Assembly (NCBI GenBank): GCA_902803365.1
Contig: CADCPU010000187.1
Coordinates: forward strand, 1 to 5,099
DNA length: 5,099 nucleotides
Direction of reading: 5' to 3'
DNA from: Oscillospiraceae bacterium
GTDB taxonomy: Bacteria; Bacillota_A; Clostridia; Saccharofermentanales; Saccharofermentanaceae
This document shows, in pieces, positions 1 to 5,099 of the stretch. Position numbers and translations under genes: made by a program. The notes beneath the pieces are model-generated. The model was not told the origin of the DNA. It saw only the letters and a program-made list of their open reading frames with translations, and did not search any database. The first letter of the stretch is position 1; each line of letters starts with the position of its first letter.

Positions 1-36
1 AAAAAGACCTGCTTCAGCGCTGAAGCAGGTCTTTTT
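1..36. terminator. Perfectly palindromic rho-independent terminator, probably bidirectional
   Basis: Bases 1-18 are the exact reverse complement of 19-36. The structure is an A5 tract, a GC-containing arm (GACCTGCTTCAGC), its complement, and a T5 tract. Read on the minus strand it sits 19 bases past the asnA stop codon and ends in a U run, so it should end the asnS-asnA transcript. Because it is symmetrical it would work equally well for a plus-strand gene arriving from the left, which is outside the window. The T tract may continue beyond base 1. Confidence 0.93.
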
Positions 37-55
37 ATCAGTTCAAATTAAAAGC

Positions 56-1066
56 TTAGAGAAGCGTGATGCCCTTCTTCTCGAACTCCTTGTACATATC
101 GTCTGTCCAGACGGAAGCCTGAACTTCGCCGATGTGTGCCTTTTCGAGGAGGAGCATGCAGAGACGGGACTGGCCGATACCGCCGCCGATCGTGAGAGGC
201 ATGGTGCCTTCAGCGATGAGCTTGTGGAACTCGAACTTCATTCTGTCTTCTGCGTTTGCAGCCTTGAGCTGGGAAGCGAGGGACTTGGCGTCTACGCGGA
301 TACCCATTGAGGATACCTCGAGTGCGTGACCGAGAACTTCGTTCCAGATCATGAGGTCGCCGTTCAAGGACCAGTCGTCGTAGTCAGGAGCTCTGCCGTC
401 GTGCGGCTCACCGTTGCTCAAAGGAGCGCCGATGCCCATGATGAATACAGTGCCGTGCTCTTTGACGATAGCGTCTTCACGAGCCTTGGTATCGAGATCC
501 GGATACTTGTCGAGGAGCTCCTGAGTAGTGATGAAGAATACATCCTCGTTGATAGGATTCTTGATCTGAGGGTAACGGAGCGTTACCTGACGCTTTGTGT
601 AGACGATAGCCTTGACTATGCTCCTGACAGTATCCTTGAGGAATTCGATGTTACGGTCCTCTGCAGTGATGACTTTCTCCCAGTCCCACTGATCTACGAA
701 GATGGAGTGGATGTTGTCTACGTTGTCGTCGCGGCGGATGGCGTTCATATCAGTGTAGATGCCTTCGCCGGGCTTATAGCCGTAACGGTAGAGAGCCATA
801 CGCTTCCACTTTGCGAGGGACTGAACTACCTCTGCGTTTGTCTCGATCTCCTTGATGGAGAACTCGACCTTACGCTCGACGCCGTTGAGATCGTCGTTGA
901 TGCCGCTGTCCTTAGGTACGATCAAAGGAGCCGTAACACGGTCCAATGTGAGAGCAAAGGACAAAGACTGCTGGAATGTGTCCTTTATCTGCTTTATAGC
1001 GTGCTGTGTCTCGCGGAGGGAAAGATGTGATGTATATCCTTCCGGGATGTTGATTGACTGTGACAT
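56..1066 (-). CDS. asnA: Aspartate--ammonia ligase (asparagine synthetase A)
   Basis: This cytoplasmic enzyme makes L-asparagine from L-aspartate, ammonia and ATP, releasing AMP and pyrophosphate (EC 6.3.1.1). The protein is 336 residues, close to the roughly 330 of E. coli AsnA, and appears complete. It has the class II aminoacyl-tRNA-synthetase-like fold of the family. Recognisable family blocks in order are EVVQSLAKWKR (79-89), the GEGIYTDMNAIRRDD stretch (100-114), FVDQWDWE (123-130), QELLDKYPDLD (182-192), HDGRAPDYDDW (222-232), SSMGIRVDA (252-260) and the motif-3-like GGGIGQSR (294-301), whose arginine is expected to contact ATP. The ATG start is supported by a GAGGT ribosome site six bases upstream (1073-1077 on the minus strand). 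It follows asnS after 19 bases with no visible promoter or terminator between them, so the two are almost certainly co-transcribed. It uses free ammonia rather than glutamine, since no glutaminase domain is present. No defect is visible. Confidence 0.97.
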   Translation of the reverse strand: MSQSINIPEGYTSHLSLRETQHAIKQIKDTFQQSLSFALTLDRVTAPLIVPKDSGINDDLNGVERKVEFSIKEIETNAEVVQSLAKWKRMALYRYGYKPGEGIYTDMNAIRRDDNVDNIHSIFVDQWDWEKVITAEDRNIEFLKDTVRSIVKAIVYTKRQVTLRYPQIKNPINEDVFFITTQELLDKYPDLDTKAREDAIVKEHGTVFIMGIGAPLSNGEPHDGRAPDYDDWSLNGDLMIWNEVLGHALEVSSMGIRVDAKSLASQLKAANAEDRMKFEFHKLIAEGTMPLTIGGGIGQSRLCMLLLEKAHIGEVQASVWTDDMYKEFEKKGITLL

Positions 1067-1085
1067 AGTTTTACCTCATTTCTGA

Positions 1086-2459
1086 TCAGCGGATGTTGTT
1101 AACTGTTCTTGGGTAGAGAACGACGTCTCTGATGTTGGATACGCCTGTTACGTACATGATGAGACGCTCAAAGCCCAGACCGAATCCGCCGTGCGGTACG
1201 GAACCGAACTTACGGAGATCGAGATAGTCAGCATAAGGCTCGAGAGGCATGTTCCTGACTTTCATTGCTTCGAGGAGCTTGTCGTAGTCAGCTTCACGCT
1301 CGGAACCGCCGATGATCTCGCCTACGCCCGGAACGAGGAGGTCGACTGCGGCAACTGTCTTGCCGTCATCGTTCTGCTTCATGTAGAAAGACTTGATCTC
1401 CTTAGGGTAGTTGGTAACGAATACAGCCTTGTTGAAGATCTTCTCGGAGATGTATCTCTCATGCTCTGTCTGAAGGTCGCAGCCCCACTCTACAGGGTAC
1501 TGGAACTTAACGTCTGCCTTCTTCAAGAGATCGATTGCCTCCGTGTATGTAATGACACCGAAGTCGTCGTTGATGAGCTTTGTGAGACGGTCGATGAGGC
1601 CGTTCTCCATGAACTTATCGAAGAACTGCATCTCGTTAGGGCACTTCTCGAGGACGCGGCCGATAACGAACTTGACCATCTCCTCAGCAAGAGCGATAAC
1701 GTCAGGGAGCTCAGCAAAAGCAACCTCAGGCTCTACGTGCCAGAATTCTGCGAGATGCTTAGGCGTGTTACTGTTCTCTGCTCTGAAGGAAGGACCGAAT
1801 GTGTAGATCTTTCCCATTGCAAGAGCAGCTGTCTCGCCCTCGAGCTGAGCAGAAACTGACAAGCCTGCCTTCTTGCCGAAGAAGTCGTCTGCGTAGTAAT
1901 CCTCAGCTGTCTCGTATTTGCCGTTCTGATAACCGATCGTAGTTACCTGGAACATCTCGCCTGCGCCTTCGCAGTCGCTGCCTGTGATGAGCGGCGGATT
2001 TACGTAAACGAAGTTCTTGCTCTGGAAGAACTCGTGGAGCGCAGCTGCCATAACGGAGCGGACTCTGAATACGGCATTGAATGTGTTCGTACGAAGACGG
2101 AGATGAGGCATGGTCCTCAGGAATTCCAGGGTATGTCTCTTCTTCTGGAGAGGGTAGTCGGCAGGAGCCGTACCCAGTACCGTGATAGCTGATGCATTTA
2201 TCTCAACGATATTATTGGCTGAAGGAACAAGCTTGCCTTCAACCTTAATGGCAGTACCGAGTTTCAAGCATTGCTCGAGCTCGATGCCGGAATCTTTTTC
2301 AATTACGATCTGCAGGTGTTTCAAGCTTGTTCCATCATTTAATTCGATAAATGCAACATTCTTCGAATCTCTTGCTGTTCTTACCCAACCGCATACGGTC
2401 ACATTATTATTGAGCAGCTCCTGATTTTCAAAGATTTCTTTAATGTCAATGTGTTGCAT
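1086..2459 (-). CDS. asnS: Asparagine--tRNA ligase (asparaginyl-tRNA synthetase)
   Basis: This cytoplasmic class IIb synthetase charges tRNA-Asn with asparagine using ATP (EC 6.1.1.22). The protein is 457 residues, near the 466 of E. coli AsnS, and looks full length. An N-terminal anticodon-binding OB fold spans roughly 18-98 (TVCGWVRTARDSKNVAFIELNDG at its start). The catalytic core follows. Motif 1 lies around 140-160 (FFQSKNFVYVNPPLITGSD), motif 2 at 221-248 (FGPSFRAENSNTPKHLAEFW, with R226 as the expected ATP-binding arginine), and motif 3 at 424-439 (GGFGLGFERLIMYVTG, R432). The block VFVTNYPKEIKSFYMK (346-361) is typical of AsnRS rather than AspRS, which is what decides the substrate assignment. 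The ATG is preceded by AAAGGAG six bases upstream (2466-2472, minus strand). It is the first gene of an operon with asnA and has its own promoter in the divergent intergenic region. Its presence implies direct charging of tRNA-Asn, though an amidotransferase route could also exist elsewhere in the genome. Confidence 0.97.
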   Translation of the reverse strand: MQHIDIKEIFENQELLNNNVTVCGWVRTARDSKNVAFIELNDGTSLKHLQIVIEKDSGIELEQCLKLGTAIKVEGKLVPSANNIVEINASAITVLGTAPADYPLQKKRHTLEFLRTMPHLRLRTNTFNAVFRVRSVMAAALHEFFQSKNFVYVNPPLITGSDCEGAGEMFQVTTIGYQNGKYETAEDYYADDFFGKKAGLSVSAQLEGETAALAMGKIYTFGPSFRAENSNTPKHLAEFWHVEPEVAFAELPDVIALAEEMVKFVIGRVLEKCPNEMQFFDKFMENGLIDRLTKLINDDFGVITYTEAIDLLKKADVKFQYPVEWGCDLQTEHERYISEKIFNKAVFVTNYPKEIKSFYMKQNDDGKTVAAVDLLVPGVGEIIGGSEREADYDKLLEAMKVRNMPLEPYADYLDLRKFGSVPHGGFGLGFERLIMYVTGVSNIRDVVLYPRTVNNIR

Positions 2460-2481
2460 AATGATCTCCTTTCATGCATAG

Positions 2482-2511
2482 AACTTTACTTATGTAAATA
2501 AGTACCAAGTT
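2482..2511. repeat. Imperfect inverted repeat at the asnS transcription start (candidate operator or leader hairpin)
   Basis: The core is TACTTAT (2487-2493), a 4-base spacer GTAA, and the exact complement ATAAGTA (2498-2504). It is extended by outer arms AACTT (2482-2486) and AAGTT (2507-2511), with a 2-base CC bulge on one side only. In total 12 of 12 arm pairs match. It directly abuts the predicted asnS -10 box and covers the expected start of transcription at about 2505, which is a typical place for a repressor operator. The core alone would also form a weak hairpin at the 5' end of the mRNA. The protein that might bind it is unknown. Confidence 0.55.
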
Positions 2512-2539
2512 ATTATAATATCAGTTCATGATTATTCAA
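2512..2539 (-). promoter_or_regulatory. Predicted sigma-70/sigma-A promoter of the asnS-asnA operon
   Basis: On the minus strand there is a -35-like TTGAAT (2534-2539), a 16-base spacer and a perfect -10 TATAAT (2512-2517). The expected start of transcription is near 2505, giving a leader of about 46 bases before the asnS ATG. An A/T-rich stretch just upstream of the -35 (about 2542-2562) could act as an UP element. The -10 lies in the self-complementary TATTATAATA, so it also reads TATAAT on the plus strand, but no -35 fits in that direction. Confidence 0.65.
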
Positions 2540-2581
2540 AGAAGAAATAATTCTTATTTTTTATCGAAATACGTGCAGAGT

Positions 2582-2608
2582 TTGTCACAAAATCTGTGCT
2601 AGTATGGT
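2582..2608 (+). promoter_or_regulatory. Candidate promoter of the lipoprotein gene
   Basis: TTGTCA (2582-2587) matches the -35 consensus at five of six bases. The best-placed -10 is TATGGT (2603-2608), four of six, with a rather short 15-base spacer. A better hexamer, TATTAT (2609-2614), would need a 21-base spacer. Some promoter must lie here because the gene is divergent from asnS, but the exact -10 is uncertain. The predicted leader is about 30 bases. Confidence 0.45.
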
Positions 2609-2632
2609 TATTATAGGTAAATGCATATATTG

Positions 2633-2638
2633 AAGGAG
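2633..2638 (+). promoter_or_regulatory. Strong ribosome binding site fixing the lipoprotein start
   Basis: AAGGAG lies eight bases before the ATG at 2647. It selects this start over the in-frame ATGs at codons 9 and 15. Those starts would cut into the signal peptide and have no comparable site in front of them. Confidence 0.85.
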
Positions 2639-2646
2639 AAAACAAT

Positions 2647-5099
2647 ATGAAGATCGCAAAGTCTGTTGCGATGCTGCTGGCGTTTACGATGGCGGCATCA
2701 TTTTTGGCATCCTGTTCGAAAAAAGAGGTCACGCTGTCTGAAGAGATCACGGTCAAGGAAGATGATCCGTGGTATGATTCGTTCAGATATGATGTCAGGA
2801 TGAGCGAAGGTGATCCTTCGTTCAGAAAAAGAGAAGTCGGTACCGATTATGCGGGCGGCAGGTTATTTTATGCTTATACCGTCACGGATCCCAATGAGTA
2901 CTGGCTCGATCAGACATACATAAATGTCTACGGTTCCGAAGGTTTTGAGAAAGCGATAGAAGTGGATTATCCGGGCGATGAGGATCCGGAGAAATACTTT
3001 CTGAGGACTAAGGGCATCATGATCGATGACGACGGAAAGACAGCCGTCGCGGTCGTAGAGGGCTTAAATCCGAGCGGTTATGATTTCAAATCATATTTCT
3101 CGAATATAGATCTTGAGACCGGTAAGGGATCCGAACTTAAAGCAATAGATGATTTCAGCTCTTCGAACTTTGTCGTCAATAATACGATAACCGTTGACGG
3201 ATATACCATTATCGAATGTTCACCGATCAATTCTTCTGACGGTTTCTCCTACTTTATCTATGAAGGCGACAGTCTGATAAGTTCTTTTTGCGTTGATGAG
3301 ATCGTCGATAATGCAGGTTATGCCGGTATCGAAAACATATATAAGGTTCCTGATTCGGAGCTCATCGGTCTTATGGGCTATTGTGATAATGGAAACTTCA
3401 CAGCCAAGTTGGATCCGGTTGAAGGAAAGTTTTATGATATCGAGATCCTTTCGTTTGATGAATTGCGTCAGAAGGCGAAGGATTCGGACGGGAAAGCGGA
3501 TATTGCCGATTTTTCATTTACGCTTCAGGGCGAATATATGAATACGGATATAATCGGAAATATCTCAAGATACAATAAAGAGACCGGACAGTCGGAGGTC
3601 GTGATCGGCTGTAATATGTATTCACCGTTTTTTTCGGATTATTCGAGTGTGATCGCGAGCGGTCTTTCCTATGATTCGATAAGCGTTCTCTCGCACACGG
3701 ATGAAGAGACGGTGCTCATGTTTGAGGCCGGATTCGGCACGGTCATACCTAACGGCAACAAGGAAACACTTGTAACGGTCCTCAAGAAAGCCGATAAGAA
3801 TCCGCATGCGGGTAAGAAAGTGATCGAGATAGACAGACCTCAACACTGTTCCGATTATCTGTCTGCCGCGATCTGGGATTTTAACAGGAATGACGACGAA
3901 TACCTCATCAGGGTATGGGATCAAAATCCCGTACTCACAGGTGAAACCGTCGGTTATGCACCAAACGGTTTTTATCTCGGCACTGCCGATACGGAAAGCA
4001 ATTATGAGAACAGGCTCATATCACAGCTTGACACACCTGATGTCCCTGATATCATCCTGGGACTTCAGAATGAGCGTGCGTACTCTGATGACAGACTGGT
4101 CGAGCTTTCCGATTATCTTGACAAAGATACGCGAGAGAAACTCTTCATGAATATCCTCGATGCTTCAAGATACGGGAAAAAGTCATATTTCCTCCCTTTG
4201 GTAATAGGTATAAACGGCATCATTTGTCTCAGTGAAGATGTTGGTGAAGGAAAGCGCGGTTTTACCTTTGAAGAATATGAGAAATTCGTTCAGGGCCCTT
4301 GTAACGGTATAGAACCTTATGTTTCCGATTACATAGATCCGTCCGTTTTCAGTTATATGGGTTTTGAAAATGCACAGGATATGCAGCGTATGGATTTCTT
4401 TACTTCATGCATTGACTTCGGTTCATGCGTTGACGGGGACAAGGTCGATTTTGACAATAAGCAGTTCAGGGCTGCGGCTGAATATGCCAAGGATAAGTAC
4501 ATCACAACATATTATAAGGATCCCTTTATGGAAGATCAGGATATAGACGATCCGAATATCAATCTGACCTCTCAAAAACCTGCCGGCAAGTATATGATGA
4601 TAACCAGATTTGCAGATTATGCCAACGGATGCGATAAGTCTTCACAACCTTATACCATAATGGGAGCGCCTTCAGTTGACGGGCGCGGTGCGGGCTTCAG
4701 CATATATGAGAGTATCTCCGTAACCAGTGCCTGCGAGGTCAAAGACGGAGTGAAGACATTCATTAACTATCTCTACGGAGGAGAGTTCAAGGAAGACTTC
4801 GGTCCGCTTGGGGCACTTTGCGTAAACAGGGAAGTGCTCGAATACGAGTTCCCGTTGCTGGTTGAATATGAGAATGACTGTTTTTCCGCCATGAGCGCTG
4901 AAGGAATGGGGTATTCGTGGATCAGGGAACTCGGTGTGAACTATTGTGACGAGTCAATGGCAGACAGATTGATCCAGGATATTGCCAACCTGGCTTTCTA
5001 TAATGATCCGAATGGAGATATGGATATAGTCTTGCATGAAGAGATGCCCGCTTATTTCAGCGGTGACAAGTCTCTCGATGAAGTGATCAAGATATGCAA
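2647..5099 (+). CDS. Secreted lipoprotein with a large N-terminal extension fused to an ABC-type extracellular solute-binding domain (3' end cut by window)
   Basis: The frame is open for 817 codons to the window edge, with no stop. Residues 1-23 form a lipoprotein signal peptide: MKIAK, a hydrophobic core, then lipobox LASC with C23 as the lipidation site. The mature protein should therefore be anchored on the outer face of the membrane. Residues ~40-390 match no family I can name. They are rich in short beta-like segments, with a recurring turn of the form D/N-x-E/V-T/E-G-K/Q at 155-162, 255-262 and 309-316, which suggests a beta-propeller-like fold (inference). From ~390 on it resembles extracellular solute-binding proteins of ABC importers (the COG1653-type class): KVIEIDRP opening strand, PDVPDIILG (464-472), LVELSDYLD (484-492), GKKSYFLPLVIGINGI (510-525), ISVTSACEVKDGVKTFINYLYGG (690-712), and the tail LHEEMPAYFSGDKSLDEVIKIC (796-817). 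That tail resembles the usual end of such proteins, so few codons are probably missing. The ligand is unknown; sugars or peptides are typical. No permease gene is in view. The protein is acidic and has 15 cysteines besides C23. Confidence 0.85.
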   Translation, partial: MKIAKSVAMLLAFTMAASFLASCSKKEVTLSEEITVKEDDPWYDSFRYDVRMSEGDPSFRKREVGTDYAGGRLFYAYTVTDPNEYWLDQTYINVYGSEGFEKAIEVDYPGDEDPEKYFLRTKGIMIDDDGKTAVAVVEGLNPSGYDFKSYFSNIDLETGKGSELKAIDDFSSSNFVVNNTITVDGYTIIECSPINSSDGFSYFIYEGDSLISSFCVDEIVDNAGYAGIENIYKVPDSELIGLMGYCDNGNFTAKLDPVEGKFYDIEILSFDELRQKAKDSDGKADIADFSFTLQGEYMNTDIIGNISRYNKETGQSEVVIGCNMYSPFFSDYSSVIASGLSYDSISVLSHTDEETVLMFEAGFGTVIPNGNKETLVTVLKKADKNPHAGKKVIEIDRPQHCSDYLSAAIWDFNRNDDEYLIRVWDQNPVLTGETVGYAPNGFYLGTADTESNYENRLISQLDTPDVPDIILGLQNERAYSDDRLVELSDYLDKDTREKLFMNILDASRYGKKSYFLPLVIGINGIICLSEDVGEGKRGFTFEEYEKFVQGPCNGIEPYVSDYIDPSVFSYMGFENAQDMQRMDFFTSCIDFGSCVDGDKVDFDNKQFRAAAEYAKDKYITTYYKDPFMEDQDIDDPNINLTSQKPAGKYMMITRFADYANGCDKSSQPYTIMGAPSVDGRGAGFSIYESISVTSACEVKDGVKTFINYLYGGEFKEDFGPLGALCVNREVLEYEFPLLVEYENDCFSAMSAEGMGYSWIRELGVNYCDESMADRLIQDIANLAFYNDPNGDMDIVLHEEMPAYFSGDKSLDEVIKIC

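Noticed and set aside
326..1030. 234-codon plus-strand open frame opposite asnA
   Set aside because: It lies wholly within asnA on the opposite strand. Its product is low in complexity (valine, aspartate and leucine rich) with no recognisable motif, and it is explained by the codon use of the real gene.
1191..1859. 222-codon plus-strand open frame opposite asnS
   Set aside because: It is antisense to the strongly supported asnS catalytic core, and its leucine/glutamate/valine-rich product matches no family. It is a shadow of the real gene.
2542..2562. AT-only hairpin (AAATAA-TTC-TTATTT) in the intergenic region, considered as a terminator
   Set aside because: The stem has no GC pairs, and no gene ends here on either strand because both neighbours start from this region. 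It is more likely an A/T-rich upstream promoter element.
2576..2598. Short symmetric elements around the plus-strand -35 (CAGA/TCTG and CACA/TGTG), considered as a CRP-like operator
   Set aside because: The arms are only four bases with unequal spacers and do not match a known operator consensus. Chance is a sufficient explanation.
2532..2756. 74-codon minus-strand frame running from the lipoprotein signal sequence into the intergenic region
   Set aside because: It overlaps the promoter, ribosome site and signal peptide of the lipoprotein. Its product has no recognisable features and its end is AT-driven (NYFFFE). I see no convincing ribosome site for it.
3622..3924. 100-codon minus-strand frame inside the lipoprotein gene
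   Set aside because: It is antisense to a continuous 817-codon frame with a clear signal peptide, and its arginine-rich product is typical of a shadow frame.

Overview
The window looks like ordinary chromosomal DNA from a low-to-moderate GC Gram-positive anaerobe, most likely class Clostridia. That placement is an inference. It rests on the strong AAGGAG-type ribosome sites, the AT-rich promoter region, the AsnA/AsnRS pair, and a large acidic lipoprotein of a kind common in Ruminococcaceae/Lachnospiraceae-type genomes. No marker in the window fixes genus or species.

Left part (1-2511, minus strand): a compact two-gene transcription unit, asnS then asnA. It has a recognisable promoter at about 2512-2539, a short leader containing an inverted repeat, a 19-base gap between the genes, and a perfectly palindromic 36-base terminator at the window's left edge. 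AsnA makes asparagine from aspartate and ammonia, and AsnS attaches asparagine to tRNA-Asn, so the unit links making the amino acid to its use in translation.

Middle (2460-2646): a 187-base divergent intergenic region with back-to-back promoters. The minus promoter serves asnS-asnA and the plus promoter serves the lipoprotein gene. An imperfect inverted repeat (2482-2511) lies at the predicted asnS start of transcription. No T-box leader is visible.

Right part (2647-5099, plus strand): one long open frame that runs off the window. It encodes a secreted lipoprotein. Its C-terminal half resembles the substrate-binding protein of an ABC importer, and its N-terminal ~390 residues are extra and look beta-rich. 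The last visible residues resemble the usual C-terminal end of this protein class, so probably only a few tens of codons at most are missing. Nothing ties it functionally to asnS-asnA beyond the shared intergenic region.

I see no mobile element, CRISPR array, tRNA or rRNA, and no strong case for an undescribed system. The most uncertain points are the lipoprotein's N-terminal region and the inverted repeat in front of asnS.
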